This document shows positions 33,020 to 41,124 of a stretch of 42,432 bases of DNA, in pieces (within the stretch, counting starts at the first letter, position 1; each line of letters opens with the position of its first letter). A program made the position numbers and the translations under genes. The notes under the pieces are model-generated. The model was given only the letters and a program-made list of their open reading frames with translations, was not told where the DNA came from and searched no databases. Source of the DNA: a virus; IMG/VR virus record IMGVR_UViG_3300042294_004190, positions 1 to 42,432 of that record; one strand, 5' to 3'.

Positions 33020-33985
33020 ATGAAACCAACAGAATTTATCGTAGAAAACAGCATCATTGCACAGGAAGCCGATGACATGCATCGTGATCATGAAGTGCAA
33101 ATGGCCCGTAGTCAATTGTATAGTGCAGCACAAGCAGCTATTCAAATCCACAAAATGCTTAAAAATGTTAGCGAAATGGAAGGACTAGAAGGATGGGTTC
33201 AAACCAAGATTGCAGTGGCAAGTGAGTATTTAGAAAGTGTTCAAGATTATCTAAAGTACGAACAAGTAAGTCAAGAATCAGAAATGATGCCGTTTGCTGA
33301 GGCCGCTGCTGACTATGCGTTGAATGAACTAATTTCTAAAAAAGTTAAAGAACAATCTTCAGCAATACCTCAAATTCCTGCTCTTCCTCCAACAGACGGA
33401 GAACTTAATCAAGGCGAAAGAGTCTATTCTAATCCCGATGGTACAAGATCATATGCTGGAGCATTTGGCAAATTTACATATGATAAATCTGGTAAAGCAA
33501 GAGAATATTCAGCACCAGATCTTGGCGGCCTGTCTCAACGAACTAATTTAGACACAGGTGAAAAAACTACCACTGTATATACAGGTGATATGGCAGCTTC
33601 AACTACACCTCGAAGAGATCAAAGCACAGTAAAAACTGCAATGGCTAGAGTCGGCCCGAATACAGTAGATATGGCACAAGGTATTGGTTTTGGAGGCGCA
33701 GGCAAAGATGTTCAACAAGGTGGCAACCAAGTTGTAAGTATTACTAATCCTCAAAACAAGACTCACAGCTTTGCAGGTAGAGTTCCTAGTTCACAAGAAA
33801 TTGGCAGCTCATTGAATGAGAAAAATAAAAAATTAAAGGAGACAGCGACCGGCGGTGGATCAAGTTCAGGCGGCATCGCTACATCATTGAGCGGGCCCGG
33901 TCATAAAAAAACATCAGGTGTGCCAAAAAAACTAGGCAATGCTCATAAGCCAAAGCGTGTTGAAGTAGGCAAAGGTGTTTACTAA
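33020..33985 (+). CDS. Unknown modular protein, possible internal virion protein
   Basis: 321 residues. The start KPTEFIVENSIIAQEADD resembles a T4 internal-protein leader (MKTYxEFI type) ending in a QE/A site. A helical region follows (residues 20-110, YSAAQAAIQIHKMLKNVSEM), then a Gly/Thr/Gln-rich low-complexity region (residues 120-320) with a basic end (HKKTSGVPKKLGNAHKPKRV). Not an enzyme by any motif I can see. Ribosome site TAGGAAA. It shares its final base with the next ATG. Confidence 0.6.
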   Translation: MKPTEFIVENSIIAQEADDMHRDHEVQMARSQLYSAAQAAIQIHKMLKNVSEMEGLEGWVQTKIAVASEYLESVQDYLKYEQVSQESEMMPFAEAAADYALNELISKKVKEQSSAIPQIPALPPTDGELNQGERVYSNPDGTRSYAGAFGKFTYDKSGKAREYSAPDLGGLSQRTNLDTGEKTTTVYTGDMAASTTPRRDQSTVKTAMARVGPNTVDMAQGIGFGGAGKDVQQGGNQVVSITNPQNKTHSFAGRVPSSQEIGSSLNEKNKKLKETATGGGSSSGGIATSLSGPGHKKTSGVPKKLGNAHKPKRVEVGKGVY

Positions 33986-34485
33986 TGAGTAACATCAAAG
34001 TGCTTCTAGAAAAAATGGATCAAATGGCCGCTGCCGAGCGTAAACCGTCAGGTCCAAGTTGGCCGGGGTATTGGAAAGGAAAAGATAGTGCCAAGAAATC
34101 ACGCAGCCGCATGGTAGGTGATGGTGCTGCTGAAAGTGTTGAAGAAGATATTGAATCTGTTCTTAGAAAACAATTTATGGAGTACGGAGCACCCGGCTCT
34201 GGGATTGGTAACGACACTGCCACGAACCCTGCCGAGGTATTTGCCAAAGGTCAGCAGGATAAAGCTGTAAAAGATCAAACTCGCGGTCAAATATCAGGAT
34301 TGGTTGCACAATTGCAAGGAACGCGAGCACAACTGGCAGATATGAACAAACAATTTCCGCAAGGTGCCAATCCTGTAGAAAAAGCAATGAGCTTGCAACA
34401 AATGTCAGCACAAAAAATAGGCGTTAAAAAACAAATAGAAGATCTGTCTGCGCAGATTGCAGCACTTAGACAACAGGCAATGTAA
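33985..34485 (+). CDS. Unknown modular protein with GYWKG-type motif
   Basis: 166 residues. The N-terminal part has LLEKMDQMAAAERKPSGPSW followed by PGYWKGKDSAKKSRSRMVGD. I recall this GPxxPGYWKG...VG segment as recurrent in hypothetical proteins of marine T4-like phages, with no known function. The C-terminal half is helical and Gln-rich (GLVAQLQGTRAQLADMNKQF), probably a coiled coil. Coupled to both neighbours by near-zero spacing. Confidence 0.6.
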   Translation: MSNIKVLLEKMDQMAAAERKPSGPSWPGYWKGKDSAKKSRSRMVGDGAAESVEEDIESVLRKQFMEYGAPGSGIGNDTATNPAEVFAKGQQDKAVKDQTRGQISGLVAQLQGTRAQLADMNKQFPQGANPVEKAMSLQQMSAQKIGVKKQIEDLSAQIAALRQQAM

Positions 34486-34486
34486 C

Positions 34487-35971
34487 ATGTTTATAAATGA
34501 TATCTTTAAGAAAACATTAAACGAAGGCGGGTTTGATATCCCTGAAATCCCAAGAGCGCCTCAACCAAAACCAATCAAAGATAAAACAGTTGATGAAGCA
34601 GGCCCATTCAGTTATGGTGCTAAAAAGCCTAGAAAAGGTAGTGTGGCAGATCTTGCTGCACAAAAGCGTAAAGAACAAGAAAAAGGCCGACAGCCTATTG
34701 AGCCTAAAGACCAACGGGTTGGCGTTGCTCGGGTTAAGAAGGATGTATCAGAAGGTGTAACTAGCCCAGAAATTAAGCAAGCATACGATGCCGTAATGAA
34801 GACTGAGCCTAAGAGTCCCGAAAGACGACGAGCAATTGCTCATTATCAAAGGCTTCGTACAGCAGCTCTTGACAAGAAAAAAGAACAAGGTGTGGCAGAA
34901 GGCAGAGGAAATATAGAAGCATTAAGAACAGAGTTGATGGGCGAATATTTAAACATCTATTACAATGCCCTGGATGGTTGGAATATGACTGATCATATAA
35001 TTAATCTGCAAGATGTTTACGGTCGTGTAAAAAGAAGTAGGGATCCTGTATTACAACAAACTTATAACCTTCTCATGAATCATGCCGAAGAAAACATAGA
35101 TGTTCAAGCCTCAGCGGCACTAAAAGCAATACGAACATTAGGCGATGAGCCCAATTATACTCCTCCGCCAAGACCACCAATGTCGCCAGAGGATTCGGCC
35201 CGGGCAGATGCTTTTGTAAACCAATTCTTAGCAGCATTGGTATCGAATGGTATTAAAACACATCCTGATTGGCAAAAAAACAATGACAAAGGTGTGGCGG
35301 AAGGCTTTGATGATCTTGATCGGTTTATGAAAGACAAGTACGGTCCACAACCTAGAGGTGGCAGCGGAATAAAAACTGGTACATATGGTAGTCCAAGAAG
35401 AAAGCGTGGCCGTCCAACAGGAGCTGAATCGCTAAGTGGCGGCAGTGATATTCCACATGCTGTAGATTTTGATCGGCCGCATTCAGAACGATCAGCTGGT
35501 CGTAAACTGCCTAGATTCAGTGACGACTATGATGCAATAAAGCGTAGTGAAGTAGACGAAGGTTCTGCACAAGATAAACTATACAAACGTCATCAAGAAT
35601 TGCGTAAGAAGTCTGGACTTCCTGATCCTGACTACTATAAAGAATTAAAGGCAAGTTATGATCTCCCTGATCAAGAGCGTTATGCTAAACAAAAAGAAAT
35701 CAAACAAAAGTATAAAGTAACCAACGAAGATCGTGAACAGTATATTGAAGAACTTGGTCGTGCCGGTTATGAAGTTATAACGGAAAAGAGAATGACCTGT
35801 CCTGAGTGTGGTGGCGCTGCTTACGAAGACAAAATCCTAGCAGAGAAACAGGATGCTTGTTATCACAAAGTAAAGAGTCGTTATAAAGTATGGCCAAGTG
35901 CCTATGCATCAGGTGCGCTAGTACGCTGCCGTAAAAAAGGCGCAAAGAATTGGGGCAACAAAAGTAAATGA
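34487..35971 (+). CDS. Modular low-complexity protein with VAEG-type motifs and Cys C-terminus
   Basis: 494 residues from the ATG at 34487; the longer frame overlaps the previous gene. The start MFINDIFKKTLNEGGFDIPE again looks like a leader with an LNE/G site. Further short motifs of the same kind recur: DVSEGVT, GVAEGRGN, GVAEGFDD and EVDEGSAQ. Between them are basic Pro/Lys/Arg-rich stretches. Residues 440-494 form a Cys domain: TCPECGGAAYEDK, then DACYHKVKSRYKVWPSAYAS followed by LVRCRKKGAKNWGNKS, a tail I associate with marine phage and giant-virus proteins. Function unknown; nucleic-acid binding is possible. Confidence 0.62.
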   Translation: MFINDIFKKTLNEGGFDIPEIPRAPQPKPIKDKTVDEAGPFSYGAKKPRKGSVADLAAQKRKEQEKGRQPIEPKDQRVGVARVKKDVSEGVTSPEIKQAYDAVMKTEPKSPERRRAIAHYQRLRTAALDKKKEQGVAEGRGNIEALRTELMGEYLNIYYNALDGWNMTDHIINLQDVYGRVKRSRDPVLQQTYNLLMNHAEENIDVQASAALKAIRTLGDEPNYTPPPRPPMSPEDSARADAFVNQFLAALVSNGIKTHPDWQKNNDKGVAEGFDDLDRFMKDKYGPQPRGGSGIKTGTYGSPRRKRGRPTGAESLSGGSDIPHAVDFDRPHSERSAGRKLPRFSDDYDAIKRSEVDEGSAQDKLYKRHQELRKKSGLPDPDYYKELKASYDLPDQERYAKQKEIKQKYKVTNEDREQYIEELGRAGYEVITEKRMTCPECGGAAYEDKILAEKQDACYHKVKSRYKVWPSAYASGALVRCRKKGAKNWGNKSK

Positions 35972-36546
35972 AACATAGAGAACTCTTAGAAGCTTGTTGG
36001 CAGGGCTATCAACAACGTGGTATGAAGAAAAAAGGCGACCGCCAGGTACCTAACTGTGTCAAGATGAGCGAACAAGAACTAGAAGAAGATCTGAAAAAAT
36101 GGTTTAGAGAAAAATGGGTTAGATTTGGCCCAGACGGAAAGATCAGAGGCGAGTGCGGCGGTAGAGATTCTGGCGAAGGTAAACCAAAATGTTTACCAGC
36201 AAGTAAAGCACACGCTCTAGGCAAAAAAGGTCGTGCTAGCTCCGCAGCAAAGAAACGCAGAGAAGACCCCAATCCCGAGCGCCGCGGACCGGCCAAGAAT
36301 GTAGCAACCAAGACTCGCGGTATGAAAGAACAAGGCATACCTGAACTACAACCACCTCCAGAAAAACAACAGGAACCTAATGCGTTACAAAAAGGCTTGG
36401 GTTTTCTTGGTAAAGTTTTAACTGTGAACAGATTGATACAGAACCCTGCACAATCTGCAGAGCAGGAAATAAAAAATTATATTGACCCGTCAAGACAAAA
36501 TCATAGTATAATTAGAAGAATGCAGCAAGATAAAGATCAACAATAA
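35968..36546 (+). CDS. Basic protein with DUF5872-like domain
   Basis: 192 residues, four-base overlap with the gene before. Residues 40-120 contain KWFREKWVRFGPDGKIRGEC, then GEGKPKCLPASKAHALGKKG and a Lys/Arg-rich RREDPNPERRGPAKN run. This matches my memory of the DUF5872 family, found in T4-like phages and giant viruses. Cys in RGECGG and KPKCLP may bind metal. The C-terminal part is Gln/Pro-rich. The start (KHRELLEACWQGYQQRG) has an LLE/A site. Function unknown; strongly basic, so DNA binding is plausible. Confidence 0.65.
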   Translation: MKHRELLEACWQGYQQRGMKKKGDRQVPNCVKMSEQELEEDLKKWFREKWVRFGPDGKIRGECGGRDSGEGKPKCLPASKAHALGKKGRASSAAKKRREDPNPERRGPAKNVATKTRGMKEQGIPELQPPPEKQQEPNALQKGLGFLGKVLTVNRLIQNPAQSAEQEIKNYIDPSRQNHSIIRRMQQDKDQQ

Positions 36547-36558
36547 TGTGTTCAATCA

Positions 36559-37209
36559 ATGTCATTTCTCGTAGCTAACATACCGCCCATACATTCTTAC
36601 ATCAGGCGCGAATTTCTTTACGATTTTGAACGAGGTCATGGTGAATATGAACCTTGCATTTGGATTACGATCAAAAGCATTCGTGGACAAGCATTTAGAA
36701 TAGAGGCATACTTACCGAACTATGGCGCACTTTATGACAAACTACCTTTACATGCGTTTGTGTCACGCACAGAGAATCTTGACATATCAAATTTTTTACC
36801 TTTAGATTCATTACAAATATGGGACTGTTTTGATTATGACGTTGCTGTTATACAAAAAGCATTTCTAAAAAATCTCAGTTGCAAGTTCTATGCCAAAGAC
36901 AAGCAAATGTATTCTGGCAATTACCTTTTTACCGTAGATAACGCACATTCAGATCAAAATACTATAGACACCGGATACAGTGAATGGCCTGAAGATCATA
37001 AGAGTTTTAACTTCATTGAACTAGACAATGGACAGTATGCCGCACAACCTAATAATCGTTGTTTATTTTTTGATGCAGCAAGCAATCCTAGTAATATGAA
37101 GTTTCCTGACTTTCGAGTTTGTACTCGAAAATATGTTGTAGAACAAAATCCCAAATGGCGTTTGGGTGACACTGATACAGTGATGTATGAAAAATCAAAG
37201 GGAGAATAA
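36559..37209 (+). CDS. Conserved T4-like phage protein, unknown function
   Basis: 216 residues. The opening SFLVANIPPIHSYIRREFLY, then CIWITIKSIRGQAFRIEAYL and LPNYGALYDKLPLHAF, is a pattern I know from hypothetical proteins in cyanophages and related T4-like phages. Beta-rich N-terminus; the middle has NNRCLFFDAASNPSNMKFPD. No catalytic motif. It follows the DUF5872-like gene by 12 bases and is followed within two bases by a tiny basic gene. Confidence 0.7.
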   Translation: MSFLVANIPPIHSYIRREFLYDFERGHGEYEPCIWITIKSIRGQAFRIEAYLPNYGALYDKLPLHAFVSRTENLDISNFLPLDSLQIWDCFDYDVAVIQKAFLKNLSCKFYAKDKQMYSGNYLFTVDNAHSDQNTIDTGYSEWPEDHKSFNFIELDNGQYAAQPNNRCLFFDAASNPSNMKFPDFRVCTRKYVVEQNPKWRLGDTDTVMYEKSKGE

Positions 37210-37211
37210 AA

Positions 37212-37361
37212 ATGGCAAAAGCAAAAGGTTCCGCAACCGGCAAACCAGCAATTGATCATGTTGTTAAGCGCACTCACATTGGAGGTCTTAGACCAAAAAC
37301 TAGCTCAATGAACAAAAGTTACAAACGCAGCTACAAAGCCAATAGAGGGCAAGGTAGATAA
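37212..37361 (+). CDS. Tiny basic protein (49 residues)
   Basis: Reads MAKAKGSATGKPAIDHVVKR onward, ending KSYKRSYKANRGQGR: very rich in Lys/Arg/Gly, with a good ribosome site (GGGAGAA). I recall similar short proteins ending RGQGR or RGQGK in T4-like phages. Likely binds nucleic acid or packs with DNA; not proven. Last gene before the convergent minus-strand gene at 37366, with only four bases between and no terminator stem visible. Confidence 0.7.
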   Translation: MAKAKGSATGKPAIDHVVKRTHIGGLRPKTSSMNKSYKRSYKANRGQGR

Positions 37362-37365
37362 AAAA

Positions 37366-38730
37366 TTAAAAAAATTGTTTTAATAAGAAATTTAGGTTAT
37401 CGTCGTAATAAAGTTTCATTAGATGATAAAAATTGTGTTGCACAATTGGTTCAATTTTTTGTAAAATCACTTCCTGATCAATTTTAACAAGTTTTTTCAT
37501 TTCTTGAATTATCAATTCTTGTCTTTGATCTAGATCGGTAACTTTGTCATATGATTCGTCAATTACAGTATCAAATGTTTTAAAGCCTAGATTTCTTAAC
37601 TTTTCTAAATAGTTTGCTACACCTACAACTAAAAACATTCTTTTAGCTAAAATAGGTTTAGCAATTTTTTCGGTCATAAAATACGTTTCATTTTCAGTTA
37701 TAAAATTTTCAAAAAAATGTGTTTCAAAAACAATCGAATATGCAGTTTGATTATAAAAATCTAGATCAATAAATTGACTCAGTGATAGATAAATATTACC
37801 TAACATAAATTTACATGTTGTGTCTGGTAGATTATCTACAATTATTCTACTGGCATTTGTTTTGTCCTGTGTAAATTTTAACTCTGGATTATCTTTTTTT
37901 ACTACTTCTAGGAATTTCTGAGGAATCGAAAATGTATTCTCTTTTATTAACATATATTCCTTTGGCCAGTTATGAACAGTTACTAAACAGTATTCCAACA
38001 ACTTATTTTTTTGCATTTTTTGATAAAAACTTGTTCTATGTTGTTTAGGTTTACCAAATAAACAATCAAAAAACAATGGTTTTTTTACATTGTAGTTTAA
38101 CAAATTTAGTTGTCGATTTAATACCCAACTTTGGATATTAATGTGCGCGGTTTCTATTAGCCACCATTGCAATTTAATGTTTGTGGCATTTTTAAAAAAA
38201 GTTGTTTGGCCAATGAATATTGTATTAGGTAAATCAATTGCAGGAAAGAAAGTTTTAATTTTACGATAGTCACTCATTTCTGGTATGAAAATAATGTTTA
38301 GTAAAACATTATCTTGAATAAAATCACGATTATTATAGAATATAGTTTCGTAATGTTCATGTTCCTGATTCATCCATGTTTTTGAAACTATAATTTTTTT
38401 TTCTTTTTTAGCTGCTTTGAATATTTCAAAGTCAAAAACATACACTGCATTGGCATGGAGAAAAATGTAGTTTTTAAAATCTAAATACCAATTAATCAAT
38501 GATAACTGCACATATACTATTTCTGATGCTTGTACTTCATTATTAACAATATCTATGCATGTTTGCATTGATGCTGTTGGGTTCATATTAAGTATTTTGC
38601 ATTCAAAATTAGGAATTCTAAAATCTTTGTCTGGAAAAGTTTGATTTATTTCATAAAAACGATAAATGTCAAAAAGAAGATTTTCACAGCCTCGTAGGTT
38701 AAGTAAATAGAATTTACAGATGTTTAACAT
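37366..38730 (-). CDS. Putative glycosyltransferase (fucosyltransferase/GT10-like C-terminus)
   Basis: 454 residues on the minus strand. The C-terminal third (about residues 330-400) reads ENETYFMTEKIAKPILAKRM, then FLVVGVANYLEKLRNLGFKT and FDTVIDESYD, matching the FxTEK...P...G...L..LGF pattern of GT10 fucosyltransferase-like enzymes. The N-terminal part is not recognised. Two 60-base lines counted (38041, 38281) are 20-22% GC, far below the surroundings, indicating separate ancestry. A perfect TATAAATA late promoter precedes it. The role may be modification of virion or host glycans. Confidence 0.62.
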   Translation of the reverse strand: MLNICKFYLLNLRGCENLLFDIYRFYEINQTFPDKDFRIPNFECKILNMNPTASMQTCIDIVNNEVQASEIVYVQLSLINWYLDFKNYIFLHANAVYVFDFEIFKAAKKEKKIIVSKTWMNQEHEHYETIFYNNRDFIQDNVLLNIIFIPEMSDYRKIKTFFPAIDLPNTIFIGQTTFFKNATNIKLQWWLIETAHINIQSWVLNRQLNLLNYNVKKPLFFDCLFGKPKQHRTSFYQKMQKNKLLEYCLVTVHNWPKEYMLIKENTFSIPQKFLEVVKKDNPELKFTQDKTNASRIIVDNLPDTTCKFMLGNIYLSLSQFIDLDFYNQTAYSIVFETHFFENFITENETYFMTEKIAKPILAKRMFLVVGVANYLEKLRNLGFKTFDTVIDESYDKVTDLDQRQELIIQEMKKLVKIDQEVILQKIEPIVQHNFYHLMKLYYDDNLNFLLKQFF

Positions 38731-38738
38731 GGTAATTG

Positions 38739-38746
38739 AATAAATA
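38739..38746 (+). promoter_or_regulatory. Putative late promoter (AATAAATA) for Dps-like gene
   Basis: AATAAATAC lies 33-40 bases before the ATG at 38779. It is the plus-strand half of a divergent pair with the minus-strand promoter at 38756-38763. Confidence 0.65.
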
Positions 38747-38755
38747 CTTTGTTAG

Positions 38756-38763
38756 TATTTATA
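38756..38763 (-). promoter_or_regulatory. Late promoter (TATAAATA) for the minus-strand gene
   Basis: Read on the minus strand this is exactly TATAAATA followed by C, the T4 late consensus, 26 bases before the ATG at 38730. Confidence 0.72.
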
Positions 38764-38778
38764 ATAGGTATTTTAAGC

Positions 38779-39213
38779 ATGGAATCGTTACACAAAGCTC
38801 TTAAAATTGCGTTTTCAAGTGAATTTGCTTTTTATTTGAAGGCACACTATTTTCATTGGAATGTAGAAGGATCTAATTTTCCACAATATCATGAACTTTT
38901 TGGAACCATTTACGAAGAAGTTTATGGTAATATAGATAAATTTGCTGAGGAAATTAGAGCGTCTGGTGCATACACACCTGGGTCATTTACAAGATTCAGT
39001 GCTTTAAGCATGATAGATGACGAAACACAGGTGCTACCGGCTGAATCTATGTTAGTAGAACTTCTTGAAGACAGCAATAAAATGCAAGAGATGTTTCGCA
39101 TAGTATTCAGAGCAGCTGAAGAATTAGGGTTACATGGTTTAAGTGACTTTCTGGCTAGTAGACAAGATGCCCACGCCAAACATTCTTGGATGTTAAGATC
39201 AACCCTAAAATAG
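38779..39213 (+). CDS. Dps-like ferritin-family protein
   Basis: 144 residues from the ATG at 38779; a TTG at 38749 is in frame but overlaps promoter DNA. The Dps ferroxidase signature is visible: HYFHWNVEGSNFPQYHELF followed by YGNIDKFAEEIRASG. H26, H38, D53 and E57 are the expected iron ligands, shared between subunits. Dps forms 12-subunit shells that oxidise and store iron and protect DNA. Shorter than E. coli Dps (167), without the Lys-rich N-terminal tail. Late promoter upstream. Confidence 0.8.
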   Translation: MESLHKALKIAFSSEFAFYLKAHYFHWNVEGSNFPQYHELFGTIYEEVYGNIDKFAEEIRASGAYTPGSFTRFSALSMIDDETQVLPAESMLVELLEDSNKMQEMFRIVFRAAEELGLHGLSDFLASRQDAHAKHSWMLRSTLK

Positions 39214-39218
39214 ATTGA

Positions 39219-40376
39219 ATGATTCATTTATCACCAAAAATTGGCAAAAACTTTTGCTACGCCCCTTGGACCAATATACATTTAAATCCACAAGGCTCAT
39301 ATAAAACTTGTTGCGGTGGCGGAGTTGATATAGCGGATTTGCGAAAGCAATCAATCAAAGAAGTATACAGTTCACAAACACTGATTCAAATTAAAAAAGA
39401 TTTACTTGATAACAAAATCACCAACAACTGCGATAACTGCTATCGTCAAGAATCAATGTCAAGTATTAGTGAAAGAAATTGGTATGACGACATTTCTGAC
39501 AGACAAACTATTGGTATAGATAATATACAGAAAAGTTATTTACAAAATTTGGATATCAGATGGAGTACTACTTGTAACCTAAGTTGCTCATACTGTAGTC
39601 ATGATGCAAGCAGTCAATGGGCAGCATATAAAAAAATTCCAATTGAAAGATTAGACTATTCAGACACTATTCATGATATTATAGAATTTATTGAAGAAAA
39701 TAAAAACACACTAAGAAATTTAGGTTTGTTAGGCGGAGAGCCGTTGTTACAAAAAGAGAATAACCTGCTTTTAGATGTAATATCAGATAATGTTCATATA
39801 AACATTGTTACTAACCTTAGTGTCCCTCTCGAAAATAATAAAATATTCCATAAGCTATTATCAAAAAAGAATGTTGCATGGGATATAAGTTTTGATACCA
39901 TCGAAGATAGATTCGAATATGTAAGACATGGAGCAGATTGGAATAATCAAATCAATAATATTAGATATTTGCAAAGTCTAATAGCAGATAAACCCGGACA
40001 TAGCATAGGTACCGCAGCAGTTTATTCTATCTACAATGCCTTAAATTTGTCAACAATACATGAATACTTTAAGCAAAATAATCTACCAACACTTAGATGG
40101 AATGAATTACATCATCCGTCAATTTTATCAGTAATAAATTTACCTGAAAAATTTAAATTGATTGCAGTAAGAGAACTTGAAAACTCAATTTCGTATCATA
40201 CACAACCTAGACAAATTAATTTTTTACAAGAAATGGCTAACAATTTGAGTAAAATCTCAAACAGCAGTAAAGATTGTACTGAAATTTACAAGTGGCATGA
40301 AACACAGGAAAACACTTATTGGCCAGATTTTAAACACAAGTTTAGCAAATTATGGTCTGAATATAGAGAAATATAA
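39219..40376 (+). CDS. Radical SAM protein with N-terminal SPASM/twitch-like segment
   Basis: 385 residues. The radical SAM cluster motif is CNLSCSYC (C119, C123, C126), preceded by LDIRWSTT and followed by LGLLGGEPLLQ, the glycine-rich GGEP motif. An unusual Cys-rich region precedes it: CYAPWTNIHLNPQGSYKTCC (C13, C31, C32) and CDNCYRQ (C71, C74), a set that could hold an auxiliary cluster. This 'twitch before core' layout is known in phage and environmental radical SAM proteins of undefined substrate. It follows the Dps-like gene by five bases and shares its last base with the next gene. Confidence 0.82.
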   Translation: MIHLSPKIGKNFCYAPWTNIHLNPQGSYKTCCGGGVDIADLRKQSIKEVYSSQTLIQIKKDLLDNKITNNCDNCYRQESMSSISERNWYDDISDRQTIGIDNIQKSYLQNLDIRWSTTCNLSCSYCSHDASSQWAAYKKIPIERLDYSDTIHDIIEFIEENKNTLRNLGLLGGEPLLQKENNLLLDVISDNVHINIVTNLSVPLENNKIFHKLLSKKNVAWDISFDTIEDRFEYVRHGADWNNQINNIRYLQSLIADKPGHSIGTAAVYSIYNALNLSTIHEYFKQNNLPTLRWNELHHPSILSVINLPEKFKLIAVRELENSISYHTQPRQINFLQEMANNLSKISNSSKDCTEIYKWHETQENTYWPDFKHKFSKLWSEYREI

Positions 40377-40948
40377 TGTTATTAGTTTACATACACGGTG
40401 CTAGTGCAACTAGCGAAAGTTTTAATTACATAAGAAAACAAATTAAAGGTAAAGAGCTTTTAATTAACTACGATAGCAGAAATGGTTTTGAAAAAAATTT
40501 AGAAAACATGAAAGAGCTACTAAGTGCTCAAAAGGACATGTTTTTTATTTGCCATAGTTTAGGTGGTATCTATGCTTTACACCTGGCACACGAATTTACC
40601 GACCAAGTCTTGGGCGCGGTAACACTAAGTACTCCATATGGTGGAGCAGAGTCGGCTGATGTGGCAAAATATTTTTTACCTTACAGCAGATTGTTAAAAG
40701 ATATTGGTCCAAATTCTTGGGCTTTAAAAAAAGCCAGACAAATTGAGTTTAGCAAATCATGGTTAAATATCGTAACAACAACCGGTTCGGCACCATGGAT
40801 TTCTGCACCCAATGATGGCGTGGTAACAATTAATAGTCAGCGATCGCGAGAAGACATTATGGATCTAATTGAATTAGAGTGTAATCATTATGAAGTCGTT
40901 CTCAATGATCAAGTTATCAACATTATCAAAAAAAGATTACCTAAATGA
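40376..40948 (+). CDS. Alpha/beta hydrolase (lipase/esterase-like)
   Basis: 190 residues. The oxyanion strand LLVYIHGASAT is followed by the nucleophile elbow FICHSLGGIYALHLA with S61. A probable acid is in APNDGVVT and a terminal His in ECNHYEVVL. This is a minimal alpha/beta hydrolase without a lid; the substrate is unknown (ester, thioester or lipid). The start overlaps the radical SAM stop by one base, so the two are coupled and may act in one pathway. Confidence 0.78.
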   Translation: MLLVYIHGASATSESFNYIRKQIKGKELLINYDSRNGFEKNLENMKELLSAQKDMFFICHSLGGIYALHLAHEFTDQVLGAVTLSTPYGGAESADVAKYFLPYSRLLKDIGPNSWALKKARQIEFSKSWLNIVTTTGSAPWISAPNDGVVTINSQRSREDIMDLIELECNHYEVVLNDQVINIIKKRLPK

Positions 40949-41124
40949 TAGCAGAAATTTTAGTCTGGGGATTTTTTAGTGCAATGGGCTGGATGGCTGC
41001 AAATTGGGCTATGGACAAAGTTGTACCAGAAAAAACAGAGACACAAGTTTGCTCTGAATGGCGTGAAGAACAATTACTAAATGGTACGGTTCAAAGAACA
41101 CGTACTTGCCAATCAAAAAAATAA
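40945..41124 (+). CDS. Small single-pass membrane protein (59 residues)
   Basis: ATG at 40945 overlaps the hydrolase stop (ATGA). One membrane helix at about 4-22 (EILVWGFFSAMGWMAANWAM) is followed by a soluble tail with two Cys (QVCSEW and RTCQSKK), possibly oxidised outside the cytoplasm. No lipobox. Four-base coupling and good codon content support a real gene. Function unknown. Confidence 0.65.
   Translation: MIAEILVWGFFSAMGWMAANWAMDKVVPEKTETQVCSEWREEQLLNGTVQRTRTCQSKK

Noticed and set aside
37362-37365. Terminator between the convergent genes
   Set aside because: Only AT-rich runs are present, with no GC stem.
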